Assembly (NCBI RefSeq): GCF_000142905.1
Contig: NW_013657636.1
Coordinates: 1-59,116, forward strand
DNA length: 59,116 nt
Direction: 5' to 3'
From: Thecamonas trahens ATCC 50062
Lineage: Eukaryota; Apusozoa; Apusomonadida; Apusomonadidae
Shown piece by piece: positions 32,335 through 42,266 of this stretch (its first letter is position 1; each line of letters starts with the position of its first letter). Made by a program: the position numbers and the translations under genes. Below the pieces are notes generated by a model. The model saw only the letters and a program-made list of their open reading frames with translations. It was not told the DNA's origin and did no database searches.

Positions 32335-33297
32335 TCAGCTGCCAATCAGGTACTTCGAGCCCGGGTAGTACCCGGTGTAGCCCGGCGGGATGGAGGCCTC
32401 GTTGCGCTTGGCGTTGCGGCGGTCGACGAGGGCAAACGAGTAGCCATTGCCGAGAATGCCGTTGGACGGCGAGGTCCGCTGCGGATCGGGCGCCTCGTAC
32501 TTGACGACGGGCACGACCGGGGCGATTTCACTCACATCGGCCGCGGTGGCAGTTGCCGTCGACGGCGGCGGCGGAATGACGATGGGCCGCGGGCCGGTGG
32601 GGGCGCTTGCAGCCGACGCCGACTGCCTGCGGTCGCCTGCGACACCACCGATGGCCATGCAGCCGACGCCAGTCTTGCCGGCCAGGTACCGCTTGGGCCT
32701 GTCCTCGGTCGGAGTGTAGGTGTTGGCGACCTTGCGGTCGAGGAACGACTTGATGTAGCCGTCGCGGGTGGTAGCCTCCTGCTCGGGCGTGAGGCCGACC
32801 TTGGCCGAGTACACGCCGCGAAGAAGCGGAGCCGCTGGATGGGCCACAAAGGTGTTCTCCGGATCGGCCTCAGCCGCATCATCCCCCGTCGTGCCACCAG
32901 GCACCGCGCCTCCGGTCCCGCGGCCATCCGCCCGCTCCAGCTTGCCCGACACCGAGCCGCCGGTCTTGGCCGAGCCGCGATAGGCCGAGTCGCCGTACAT
33001 GGTCAGATCCAGATCCGGGATGTCTGTCTCGGACGAGGGCTTGCCAGGCTTGCGAAGCTTTGCCGTGCCAGCACCAGTGACGCTCGACGTTGCCGAGGGC
33101 AGAACGCCTGCACCGACCTCGTAGGCCAGCTGAGAGTAGAGGCCCGCCACGGTCGAGATGGAATGGGCCGTTGCGCCCGGGACGTGTCCGCAGTATCCCT
33201 CGACACGACCACGCTCAGTCCGTGGAACTCGGTGCCGTCCCCCAGCCGCCTTGACCACCGCCAAGTACTCGGTCCGCGTCAACCCTGCTGCGTGCAT
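32335..33297 (-). CDS. CIMIP2/FAM166-like (DUF2475-type) protein
   Basis: 320 aa if started at the ATG at 33297; the frame stays open into the assembly gap, so an upstream exon cannot be excluded. Two G-Y-x-G-x-x-P-G motifs stand out: GYCGHVPG (~33) and GYTGYYPG near the C-terminus (~306). That PGYTGxxP signature is typical of ciliary microtubule inner proteins of the FAM166/CIMIP2 group. The central part is Pro/Ala/Gly-rich, with a YIKSFLDRKVANTYTP segment. If correct, it sits inside axonemal doublets. The call rests on short motifs. Confidence 0.5.
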   Translation of the reverse strand: MHAAGLTRTEYLAVVKAAGGRHRVPRTERGRVEGYCGHVPGATAHSISTVAGLYSQLAYEVGAGVLPSATSSVTGAGTAKLRKPGKPSSETDIPDLDLTMYGDSAYRGSAKTGGSVSGKLERADGRGTGGAVPGGTTGDDAAEADPENTFVAHPAAPLLRGVYSAKVGLTPEQEATTRDGYIKSFLDRKVANTYTPTEDRPKRYLAGKTGVGCMAIGGVAGDRRQSASAASAPTGPRPIVIPPPPSTATATAADVSEIAPVVPVVKYEAPDPQRTSPSNGILGNGYSFALVDRRNAKRNEASIPPGYTGYYPGSKYLIGS

Positions 33298-33355
33298 CCT
33301 ACCCGGGAAAGGGGAGTGCGGTATGTAGGCCTGTGGCGAGGAGGGGGGGGGAACA

Positions 33356-33735
33356 NNNNNNNNNNNNNNNNNNNNNNNNNNNNNNNNNNNNNNNNNNNNN
33401 NNNNNNNNNNNNNNNNNNNNNNNNNNNNNNNNNNNNNNNNNNNNNNNNNNNNNNNNNNNNNNNNNNNNNNNNNNNNNNNNNNNNNNNNNNNNNNNNNNNN
33501 NNNNNNNNNNNNNNNNNNNNNNNNNNNNNNNNNNNNNNNNNNNNNNNNNNNNNNNNNNNNNNNNNNNNNNNNNNNNNNNNNNNNNNNNNNNNNNNNNNNN
33601 NNNNNNNNNNNNNNNNNNNNNNNNNNNNNNNNNNNNNNNNNNNNNNNNNNNNNNNNNNNNNNNNNNNNNNNNNNNNNNNNNNNNNNNNNNNNNNNNNNNN
33701 NNNNNNNNNNNNNNNNNNNNNNNNNNNNNNNNNNN
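33356..33735. other. Assembly gap (380 N) flanked by homopolymers
   Basis: Run of N. A G9 tract (33343-33351) lies just left and a C20 tract (33771-33790) just right, so the gap probably fell in a homopolymer-rich intergenic region. The first exons of both flanking genes could be hidden here. Confidence 0.99.
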
Positions 33736-33836
33736 GAAACGGTCCCAACCAAAAACGGCCACAAGACCCACCCCCCCCCCCCCCCCCCCCACCCCCACCC
33801 GACACCCTGGGCAGTGTCAAGGGACGGTGACAAAGG

Positions 33837-35489
33837 ATGTCGACGTGTGGAGGTAGTCTAGGAGGGAATGGTCAGCCGACGACGGCTGTGATATTGCCAG
33901 GCAACACCACTGTCCACCTCCCCACCAACCCATACACCACAGCAGGAGAACTCGTGGATGCTCTCCTCTCGTCAGCTGACCTCTTCTCATGGCTTCATAC
34001 GCCTTTGACAACGTCAACTGAAGACAAGCCGAGTCCTGTGCCTGAAGACTGGCGGCATTCGTTTGTCCTCACCGAAGTCGTTGGTGACATCACTCGCTAT
34101 CTCCCGCCGCACTCGCTCCTCGCTCCCATCATTGCTCGATGGCCTGCTCTCATTGGTGCGCCCTCGCTCCGTCTCAACGTCCTCCATTTTAACGCCGTCC
34201 GTGCTGCCGCCGCTGATCATCCTGCTGTCCTCGCTCTCCTCACCGCAGATGCTGCAGAGCAGATCAGAGCTGGCATCCTCCATCTCGACGTGCCTACCGC
34301 TGCCAAGCTCGCTGGTCTGGTCCTCGCCGTCACCTGGGGCGGCGCGGCGTCCAAGGCCCAGCTCCGCGCTCTTGATGCTGGCCGGCTTTCGGATGTACTG
34401 CCGCGCTCGATGGTGAGCGTGCACATGCCGGGCGTGTGGCGGGCGCTGCTTCTGGACGAGGCCTCCAAGTGGGACGGCCTCGACACTGTCGGCGTTGCCC
34501 AAGTCCTGCTCTCCGAGATGGCCCTTGTTCCGGGCGCAAACACGCTCTGGCTTGCGCCGTGCTCGTGTCTGCAGGTTGCTGACAGCCAGGTTCGCATCGG
34601 GGTGGCAGAGGAGGGCGTGCGCGTGCTGAACGTGCCGTCCGGCTCGCTGCTCCTCGCCTTTGCCCACTCGAAGATCAAGCGCTGGGCCGTCGGTCAGGGC
34701 TCGCTCGCTCTCGAGATCCACCACCTCTCGGACGTCTACCAGTTTGTAATCCACACTCCGCAAGCATCACTCCTTGATGCTGCCCTTCTCATGTGTGTCC
34801 GCGAGGGCCTTCACAAGCGCTCGCTCCATGCCGCCCGCACCATGGCCATGGCCAAGCGCTCGTCGGACCCGTCCGCCACCCTCTTTACCTCGCCTGGCCC
34901 CGGTGGCGATGGTACTCGCCCGGGCCCACCTGTCCTTCCAGCTGCGCCATCGCCGCCGCCTTCGCTTCCCTCGGCCCCCTCGTCGCGTCCCTCGTCGCGC
35001 CCATCGTCGCCTCGCACCCGCAAAAGGGTCGTCAAGAAAAAGCGCACTTCGGCCCGCTCGCGCACCCCGCCAGCTCGCGGCCGTGGCCGTGGCCGTGGCC
35101 GTGGCCGCGGCCGCGGCAAGGCACGTGGCCGTTCCCGAACCCGAGGAACCGCCCGCACCCGTGGCTCCGCCCGCGGCACCACCCGCCGAGTCGTCAAGCG
35201 CCGCCCGGCATCGTCGCGCCCGACATCGTCGGCCTCCGCCTCTCGCCCAGCCTCGCCGACTGGACGCCCCAAGTCCGCCACCGCCAAGTCCCGCCCAACT
35301 CGGCTCGTCACCAAGCGCAAGGTCGTGGCCAAGCGCGGGACGCGCGGCAAGACCAAGGCCTCTCGTGCCAGATCGCGATCGGCGTCGCCAGCAGTAGCGG
35401 GCGAGACCAAGACCAAGACCAAGACCAAGACCAAGACCAAGACGAAGCGCGTCGTTGTCCGCAAGAAGCGGGTCCGCAAGCGAGGCTAG
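33837..35489 (+). CDS. FERM-like domain protein with highly basic tail
   Basis: 550 aa. Residues ~15-330 resemble a FERM module: an N-terminal TAGELVDALLSSADLFSWL stretch like FERM/MyTH4 ubiquitin-like lobes, and ~276-326 FAHSKIKRWAVGQGSLALEI...YQFVIHT...LLDAALL like the FERM C-lobe (PH-like) strand-helix pattern. From ~350 the protein is Pro/Ser-rich and then extremely basic: a (GR)n block (~421-434) and a (KT)n block near 530, ending RKKRVRKRG. FERM domains link membrane proteins to cytoskeleton; the tail suggests binding to acidic partners such as microtubules or RNA. The family call is by pattern only. A C20 tract lies 47 bp before the ATG. Confidence 0.55.
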   Translation: MSTCGGSLGGNGQPTTAVILPGNTTVHLPTNPYTTAGELVDALLSSADLFSWLHTPLTTSTEDKPSPVPEDWRHSFVLTEVVGDITRYLPPHSLLAPIIARWPALIGAPSLRLNVLHFNAVRAAAADHPAVLALLTADAAEQIRAGILHLDVPTAAKLAGLVLAVTWGGAASKAQLRALDAGRLSDVLPRSMVSVHMPGVWRALLLDEASKWDGLDTVGVAQVLLSEMALVPGANTLWLAPCSCLQVADSQVRIGVAEEGVRVLNVPSGSLLLAFAHSKIKRWAVGQGSLALEIHHLSDVYQFVIHTPQASLLDAALLMCVREGLHKRSLHAARTMAMAKRSSDPSATLFTSPGPGGDGTRPGPPVLPAAPSPPPSLPSAPSSRPSSRPSSPRTRKRVVKKKRTSARSRTPPARGRGRGRGRGRGRGKARGRSRTRGTARTRGSARGTTRRVVKRRPASSRPTSSASASRPASPTGRPKSATAKSRPTRLVTKRKVVAKRGTRGKTKASRARSRSASPAVAGETKTKTKTKTKTKTKRVVVRKKRVRKRG

Positions 35490-35521
35490 TTCGCCATCTC
35501 GGTTGCAGTTCACTCGTGTGT

Positions 35522-37840
35522 TTACACCAGCCAGTACTCGTGCCAGAGGGCAACCTTGAGCCCGGGATTCCGCGCCAGGTAGTCGGACATGGCCGCGGCC
35601 GAGATGCGAAAGTAGACGGCATCGGACTCGCTCGAGTTGACGAGCCCGGTAGTGTGGACGGCGGCCGAGACGTTGCCGGTGTGGGCGGCCTCGAGGGCCG
35701 ACAGTTCGCAGAGGAAGGCCGAGCGGGTAAAGGTGCGGGTCGAGGTCTGGCCCTGGAGCGCCAGCGACGACGACGCCGAAAGGGTGGTCTTGGTCGGGTA
35801 GGTGAGGGTCAGCTGGGCGTCGTCGAGCAGGACACAGTGCTCGTAGGCGTCGCCCTCGCACCACAGCGCCTCGCCGGGCACGGCCGTGCAGCGCTCGAGA
35901 ATGCCCTGCAACTGGGTCTTCTGGTTCGAGGTGAGCCGGGCGAGGACCGAGTTACCGGCAATCACGCCCCACGAGTGCTCCTGGCGCATCTCGGCGACGT
36001 TTCGCAGGCGGTCAATGGCGCCGGCGTCGGAGAGGAGCTCAAAGAGCTCGTTGCCGCCAAACTCGTAGATGACGGCGTTGGTGAGGGCGATGATCGACGC
36101 CGTCCGCTTGTCGCGCGAAAAGACGGAGATCTCGCCAAAGTAGTCGCCGGTGGTAAAGGTCTTGTCGAGCCGGCGGCCGTTGACCTCGACGCACACCAGA
36201 CCCGACGACATGACAAAGAACGTGTCGCCATCCTCGCCCTGCCGCACCAGATACTCTTCAGCTTCAAAGGTCTTCCGCCGCGCCGCGTGCAGAAGCGTCG
36301 ACGAGTACGCCAAGGGCAAGTGCTGGAAGAGGTCGATCGACGAGAGCAGGTCCATGAGCATGATGGCCTCACGGTGTGGCGACTCGTCGACGTCGAGCCG
36401 GACCGTGTGCTCGATGCCCGCCGAGGCCGTGCAGAGTCCGGTCTCGGGCGGCACGTCCTTCTTTGCCGTGTGCACCAGAAGCAGCCGGTGCTTGATCTCG
36501 TCCGAGAGCGGGTGGAAGGTGGTGAGCGGGGTGTGGATGGGCGGCACGCCGGCCTCGTGCAAGATGAGGTCGTGCTGCCACTCAAAGTTGACCAACTGCT
36601 CAAATCGCCCCCGCGAAAGAACGCCGGCCTCGTACATGCCGCGCAGCCGCTCTGGGTCGTTGCACGTGTCTCCCGAGAAAATGAATGACTTACCGCCATA
36701 CTGGAGCGAAAAGCCGATGCACGGGATCGAGTGCAGCGAGTAGTGAAAGACAAACTCGCCGCCGCGGAACCTCACCGGCTCGCCGATCTTGACCGGTCGG
36801 AACTCAAAGAGTGTCCAGAAAAAGTCCTCTGGTAGCCGGGTGATGGCCGAGTACTTGCGAACAAACGAGTTCATGATGGTCGGCGTTGTCATGACCACCA
36901 CCTTGGTCTCCTCGATGATCCGCTGGAACGTGCCTGAGTCGTGGTCGGCGTGGCAGTGCGAGAGAATGACTGCGTCGATGAGCGCCGCCGGCGTGTGGTT
37001 GCGCTTGAGGTGGAGCGAAAAGTGCGGCGGTGGGTCGACCACCACTCCGCGCCCATTGATCCACACAACCATGCCCGTCGTGCACCCGATAGGGTCAAAC
37101 CCATGTGACGTCCCGAGCATTGTCACCCCGAGCGACGGTGGGTCAAACACCACAGGGTGTGACATCTCTGCTGACGACTCTTGCTGCGATGCTGCCACCG
37201 CTCGTTCGACATCAATGTGCACAAACTCGGGCACAATCGCCACCAGCTTGCCCTCCTCCTCCACGCGGTAGTTCTCGCCGTCGTGGATGATCTGCACGCC
37301 TTCAACCACAGCCACGCCGTCGTCGTCAAACGTCGTGAACCGGAGCAGGTCGTCGATCTTCATCATCTCGCTCGGATTGAACGGATTGTGTGCAAAGTAG
37401 TCGAGCTCCTTGCGCAGGTCCGGCCGGTCCTCCTCGGGCGTCGCCGGGCCAAACTCGTCCGCGTTGTCAATGACTTCGGGCCCAAGCAGCGTCTCCTGGA
37501 AAATGCGCCGGACCGCAGCCTCGCCCTCGGCCGTGCAGATGAGGTTGATCTGCCGACGCTTGATGAAAAAGTTAAAGTACGTGGGAAACTCAAACTCGCC
37601 GAGGTTGATCCCGTGCATCTTGTCGAACCGCCGCTCAGAGAACACGTAGTGCTCGGGCGTCGCAATCTTGAGGTTCATCGTGTCTTTCACAGTCTCGGGT
37701 GGAAGCACAAACTGGATGTTGCCCGCAGACTCGGTTGCCACCACAAACCCTCCGCGCGGCAGCTCCGTCACAGCCTCATACCCGCCGTAACCGGGCTTCC
37801 CTACCTCGTACGCCGGGTCGGCGTCACTTTCTGCAGACAT
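35522..37840 (-). CDS. Metallo-beta-lactamase/cNMP-binding phosphodiesterase (GbpA/GbpB-like)
   Basis: 772 aa from ATG 37840. Residues ~235-460 form a metallo-beta-lactamase fold with the zinc motif HCHADHD (295-301), SGDT (389-392), and later histidines at ~428 and ~457. Two cyclic-nucleotide-binding domains follow: CNB1 (~500-620) has an intact phosphate cassette, FGE(568-570)...RDKRTAS with Arg579; CNB2 (~622-770) lacks the GE...R signature and looks degenerate. Zn-hydrolase plus two CNB domains is the architecture of Dictyostelium class II phosphodiesterases GbpA and GbpB, which hydrolyse cGMP/cAMP and are stimulated by bound cNMP. This protein probably degrades cAMP or cGMP. The frame is open upstream of the ATG, and a spliced first exon is possible (see 38658-38795). 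Convergent with the FERM-like gene. Confidence 0.88.
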   Translation of the reverse strand: MSAESDADPAYEVGKPGYGGYEAVTELPRGGFVVATESAGNIQFVLPPETVKDTMNLKIATPEHYVFSERRFDKMHGINLGEFEFPTYFNFFIKRRQINLICTAEGEAAVRRIFQETLLGPEVIDNADEFGPATPEEDRPDLRKELDYFAHNPFNPSEMMKIDDLLRFTTFDDDGVAVVEGVQIIHDGENYRVEEEGKLVAIVPEFVHIDVERAVAASQQESSAEMSHPVVFDPPSLGVTMLGTSHGFDPIGCTTGMVVWINGRGVVVDPPPHFSLHLKRNHTPAALIDAVILSHCHADHDSGTFQRIIEETKVVVMTTPTIMNSFVRKYSAITRLPEDFFWTLFEFRPVKIGEPVRFRGGEFVFHYSLHSIPCIGFSLQYGGKSFIFSGDTCNDPERLRGMYEAGVLSRGRFEQLVNFEWQHDLILHEAGVPPIHTPLTTFHPLSDEIKHRLLLVHTAKKDVPPETGLCTASAGIEHTVRLDVDESPHREAIMLMDLLSSIDLFQHLPLAYSSTLLHAARRKTFEAEEYLVRQGEDGDTFFVMSSGLVCVEVNGRRLDKTFTTGDYFGEISVFSRDKRTASIIALTNAVIYEFGGNELFELLSDAGAIDRLRNVAEMRQEHSWGVIAGNSVLARLTSNQKTQLQGILERCTAVPGEALWCEGDAYEHCVLLDDAQLTLTYPTKTTLSASSSLALQGQTSTRTFTRSAFLCELSALEAAHTGNVSAAVHTTGLVNSSESDAVYFRISAAAMSDYLARNPGLKVALWHEYWLV

Positions 37841-37918
37841 ATCGTCTCTGCTGCTACACTCGTCACTCGCGTAGTCCCCAGCTCTGTCGCTGACCGATGA
37901 TGTGCCCGACTCGTCACC

Positions 37919-38657
37919 CTGCCGCCAGCACCCCCCCCCCCCCCCCGCGCACCATCATCGTCGCCATCCACGTCCAACACAAGCGAGATCATCGCGGAGC
38001 AATACGGTACAAGGTACAATACAACCGCGATGGCAACATGCGGTCGCAGGTAGACAAGCGAGCAAGCAGGCGAGGTGTTGCCGAGATACGATAAACCCCC
38101 CAACAGATGCCATAATGTCGGTATTCGCCATGATTCCCGTCGAGAAAGAGAGAGATAGGGCGAGAGAGCGAGAGAGCGAGAGAGTGAGAGGGCAAGGGAG
38201 AGCAAGAGAGACAGATAAGGAAGGGGTAAGTGATACAGATAAAGAGTGTGCCATATGGGTGGAGAGCGTGTGTGCGTGATGTCCATGGTCGGCTTAAGCG
38301 GGAGAGACAGGAGAGGGGAGGGGGGAGGTGCGAGGTGCGAGGGACATGGCTGGTGGCTTGCCTTCCCTGGACACGCGTGGGCCATATGGAGGGGGGGGGG
38401 GGGGGGGACAGTGTACACAAAGAAGAGTATACTCCAGAGGATAAAGAACACCCTACCTATATATTGGTATGTGTATGGTGGTCGTATGTGTCGGTGTAGG
38501 GGAGGAGGAAGGGGGGGGGGGGGGGGTGGCGGAGCTCGGCAAACGGTCGCAGTACGCAGGAAAGTTGCGCGCGAGCCATGGGAAGAGGTGTGGGGATGGG
38601 TATAGGGATGAATGAAGAAGAAGAATGACATATATGACATTGTATGTTGTTACGTAC
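37919..38657. other. Noncoding stretch with G/C homopolymers and GA repeats; possible intron
   Basis: It contains C16 (37931-37946), a GAGA-rich run (38135-38225), G17 (38391-38407) and G16 (38511-38526). No convincing gene on either strand. On the minus strand it starts GTACGTA (38657 downward) and ends CAG (37919), so it could be a 739-nt intron joining the candidate exon at 38658-38795 to the phosphodiesterase. Confidence 0.5.
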
Positions 38658-38795
38658 AAGATGTGGATGAATGTTAGAGGTACTAACTACTCCAACAAGA
38701 CCTTGTCCTTGGTTGCTTCTAGCAAGCTCCTCGCCCTCCTCGTTCCCGCCAAGGTCGTCGTCAATTCGTAGAGGTTTGGAGCAGCAAGTGCCCAT
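38658..38795 (-). CDS. Candidate first exon with myristoyl/palmitoyl signal
   Basis: 138 nt, 46 codons, starting MGTCCSKPLR, then an acidic DDDLGGNEEGEE stretch. Met-Gly followed by Cys-Cys-Ser is the classic dual N-myristoylation/palmitoylation signature. It ends at CTT|GTACGT, the same donor as the eL27 intron (GTT|GTACGT). The phase-0 acceptor CAG|GGTGAC at 37919 opens into the frame of the phosphodiesterase, adding GDESGTSSVSDRAGDY... before its annotated Met. The resulting membrane-anchored enzyme is attractive but unproven; codons here are less GC3-biased than in neighbouring genes, so this may be chance. Confidence 0.3.
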
Positions 38796-39199
38796 GCAGA
38801 GAGCAGTGCTTCCCAATGATAGTGATTATGACTATGTTTGTCACTTGTTTGTCTTCATACTCCAAAAGCTACCGAGTGTGACTCGAGCTGCGACGGGCCA
38901 AAGACCCTTGCGCTAGCTGATGATAAGGCTGAGGATATATGTCGAGTGTGCGCCACATGACTGCATCTCTACCATAGCTAGGTCTATCACTAGAGTGTGA
39001 TGCCTACCTCTACCTCCTTATCTCTGCATCTTCGGTCAACGATCAGTACTGTACGTGCCAGGTGCGGATCAATGGTGTGGCCGGTGGCGACGGGTAGTCG
39101 CCGGGTGAGGGCGAACGCAAGGCTGTGGCGGGAGGTACAGCTATGGGCGGACCACACCTCACTCACCTCACCCCACCACTCAAAGAAGTCACTTGCAGC
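38796..39199. other. Intergenic, upstream of DDX46
   Basis: Sequence of mixed composition between the candidate exon and the DDX46 start. No repeats, RNA genes or recognisable promoter element; it must contain the DDX46 promoter. Confidence 0.5.
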
Positions 39200-39320
39200 A
39201 TGAGTGACGACGAAGCTCGCGCACGTAGGCGAGCCAAGCTGGCAGAGTGGAAGGCTGCTCAGGCTGCGGGCAAGGGGTCGACGGGTGCCACCACCGCTGG
39301 CACGGCTGCTGCTGCTGCTG

Positions 39321-39366
<46 letters not shown>

Positions 39367-41998
39367 AGGCACTGTGAGTGGTGGGGATGCATCGCTGCCA
39401 GCAACGACAAAGACTGCCGCTGAGCCTGTTGCCATGGACACGAGCACGTCGACAACGAGTCGAATGGGTGTATTGGTGGGTGTCCCCGCGGGCGCGTCGT
39501 CGGCCACGGGAGCGTTCAATGTCTCGCTCGGTGGCGGGAGGAAGAAGCGGAAGAGGACAAACTCGCTGTTTGCGGCACTGCCGCCGCTGCGGCCGAGCAA
39601 GAAGAACAAATCCGTGGCGATGGCAAAGATGGGGAGTGCTGTCTCGCGATTGTCGGGCAATTCCATCACGGCAAGCCAGAAGGCCGAGGCCGAGGCCGCG
39701 GCGGCTCTAGCCCGTGGCGAGGCCGTCACTCTCTCGCAGGCTCCCGAGCCGGCTGATCTCGCTGCAAGCAGCGCAAGTGGTGGGACTCGTTTGTTTGAGC
39801 GCGAGACCGAGGTGCCAGAGCTGCCCGAGTTCTCTTCGATTCTGGATGAGCAGAATCTGACGCGTGGCGGGAAGAAGGCGATTCCGAAGGAGGCGCCCGC
39901 AGCGCACGCGGCGGCCGCGGTGGCTACCGCTGCGGCACGGCCCATCCGCAAGTCCTTTTACGTCGAAGTGCCGGCCATTGCCGCCATGACCAAGGACGAG
40001 GTGCGGGCGTGGCGGGCGGAGCACGGGCCGATTACGGTCCGCGGGCGCAAGGTCCCGCGACCGATCTTGCGGTTCTCGCAGGCCGGCCTCCCGGCGGCGC
40101 TCCACACCGCCATGGACAAGGCTGGGTTTGTCGAGCCGACGCCTATCCAGGCGCAGGCCATTCCGGCGGCAATGATGGGTCGCGATCTGCTGTGCATTGC
40201 TGCCACAGGCTCGGGAAAGACACTCGCCTTTGTCCTGCCAATGCTCCGGCACGTGGCCGATCAGCCACGGACTCGCGCCGGTGAGGGGCCCATTGGCATC
40301 ATCATTGCACCGGCGCGCGAGCTCTGTACCCAGCTCTATGTTGTTGTCCGCTCTCTGGCCAAGAAGCTCGGCCTGACCTCGGTCTGCGCCTTTGGCGGCT
40401 CGAACATCCAGCCACAGATTGCGGCGGTCCGCGCCGGCGTCGACATCATCGTGGCCACACCCGGCAGGCTCCTTGACCTCATCTCGCTCAACTCGGGCCG
40501 CTTTGTCGACCTCTCACGAGTCTCGTATGTCGTTCTCGACGAAGCCGACCGTCTGCTCGACATGGGCTTCTCGACCCAGATCGAGCGCCTGCTGTCCGGA
40601 ACCCGGCCGGATCGGCAGACCATCATGTGCTCGGCCACCTTTCCTCGGGTCATGGAGCGGGCCGCCAAGACGTTCCTCACTGCGCCGCTGCAAATCGTAG
40701 TGGGCGCCCGTGCCAAAGTCGCCGACACCGTCGAGCAGAAGCTTGTCATTGTCCAGTCGGACGCCGGCCGCCTCGATGCCTTGCTTGTCCTCCTCGACTC
40801 GGCTGTTGGCGACGACCAGGTTCTCATCTTTGTCGACACCCGCGACGCCGCCGACGCCCTCCTCCGCGCGCTCATCGACCGCGAGTACGTTGCCGCCGCT
40901 CTGCATGCCGGCATGGACCAGGGCGACCGCCTCGACGCCATCTCGTCGTTCAAGGCCGGCGCTCTGCCCATCCTCATCGCCACCGGCGTGGCCACTCGCG
41001 GCCTCGACGTCAAGGGTCTCCCGTTTGTCATCAACTACCACGTGCCGAACCACTACGAAGAGTACCAGCAGCGAGTCGGCCGGACCGGCCGCGCCGGCGC
41101 CTCGGGCACCGCCTACACCCTGGTCTCCAAGGCCGACGACGATCTCTACGCCCCAATCCTGGTCAAGGCCCTGACTCGGTCAGAGCTGCCCATTCCGTCC
41201 GAGCTCACCGCCATGGCCCAGTCGTTCGAGGCCAAGAAGGAGGCTGGCCTCGTCAAGACCTACGGCCTCGCCGGCTACTCTGGCCGCGGCCTTCCGTCGC
41301 GGTCCGGCGGCGTCTCGGCCGCCACCAAGGCTGCCGTCGCTAAGGCTGCCGCAGACGGCGCATCGCTGGAGCAGCTTCGTGCCCTCGCCCTCGACGCCAT
41401 GGCTGAGCAGGCCGCCGCAGGCTCGCGCGCCCGAGCCAACAGCGACGACGCCGAGCTCGAGCTGGACTTTGACATTGTCACCCTTGCTGACAAGCTCTAC
41501 GCCGACGGCCTCAAGCTGGCAAGTAATGCCAAAGCCGGCAAGGCTCTGTCAGCCATGGACCTCGTTGCTGTCGCGCTCGCACGCCTCGCGCGCACGTCTG
41601 GCTCGGGCATCCACGCCGCCGCCTCGATCGCCAACGTCACCGCAGCAGACGCGCAGCCCGGCGGCGACGTCCCGCCCGTTGCCAACAACGGCAACCTCTT
41701 TGCCATCGAGCTCGAGATCAACGACTACTCAAAGGACGCTCGCTGGGTTGTCTCGCGCCACGGTGGCCTCAACGACATTCTCGACGAGACCGACACCGCC
41801 ATCACCGTCCGTGGCACGTACGTCGCCCCGGGCCGGAAGCCCAAGGACGGCGACCGTAAGCTCTACGCCCTCATCGAGGGCAAGGACAGGCTCAACGTCG
41901 TCCGCGCATGGCGCCTCATCCGCGACAAGGTTGAGGACGTATCGCGCCGCTCTGCTCGCGAGGGCAACATGGACGTCGGTAAGTACCGCATCCTGTAG
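39200..41998 (+). CDS. DDX46: DEAD-box helicase DDX46/PRP5
   Basis: 932 aa from ATG 39200 (MSDDEARARRRAKLAEWKAA), matching the RRxKxxEW-type start of PRP5 homologues; an in-frame ATG at 39125 adds non-coding-like residues. A polyalanine run (~35-55, GCT/CTG repeats) precedes the family signature IRKSFYVEVPAIAAMTKDEV. Core motifs: ATGSGKT (~334), PARELC (altered Ia, normally PTRELA), TPGRL, VLDEAD (~445), SAT, and QQRVGRTGR (motif VI, first His replaced by Gln). The C-terminal block DYSKDARWVVS...TAITVRGTYVAPGRKPKDGDRKLYALIEG is specific to DDX46/PRP5. It drives U2 snRNP addition to the branch site during pre-spliceosome formation, in the nucleus. Confidence 0.95.
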
Positions 41999-42126
41999 CT
42001 GGATCAGGGGCAAGGCAGGGCAGGACAGAACAGGGCAGGGGAGGAGAGGGGGGAGGGAGGGGAGAGGATAAAATTTGGTTGTCCTGATCACCCGCACCCC
42101 CCAACCCCCCCCCCCTACCGCGTACA

Positions 42127-42152
42127 ATCGTTCGTTCGTTCGTTCGTTCGTT

Positions 42153-42183
<31 letters not shown>

Positions 42184-42190
42184 TCGTTCG
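42127..42190. repeat. (TTCG)n microsatellite
   Basis: About 15 TTCG units with one GCTC interruption, preceded by a C11 run (42105-42115). It lies in the presumed promoter region of eL27, 76 bp before its start codon. Confidence 0.92.
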
Positions 42191-42266
42191 CAGTCGAGTT
42201 GAGCTCGCGCGAATCCCTGTTTCTCACCAATGTGACAAACAAGGCAACACTCCACACACAGATACT

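Noticed and set aside
37801-38640. 279-aa minus-strand ORF upstream of the phosphodiesterase
   Set aside because: Pro/Leu/Ser-rich translation of homopolymers and GAGA repeats, in a different frame from the enzyme.
16750-41998. CRISPR arrays, bacterial operons or phage elements
   Set aside because: Gene content, introns and rDNA are eukaryotic; the tandem repeats lack spacer-like unique inserts.
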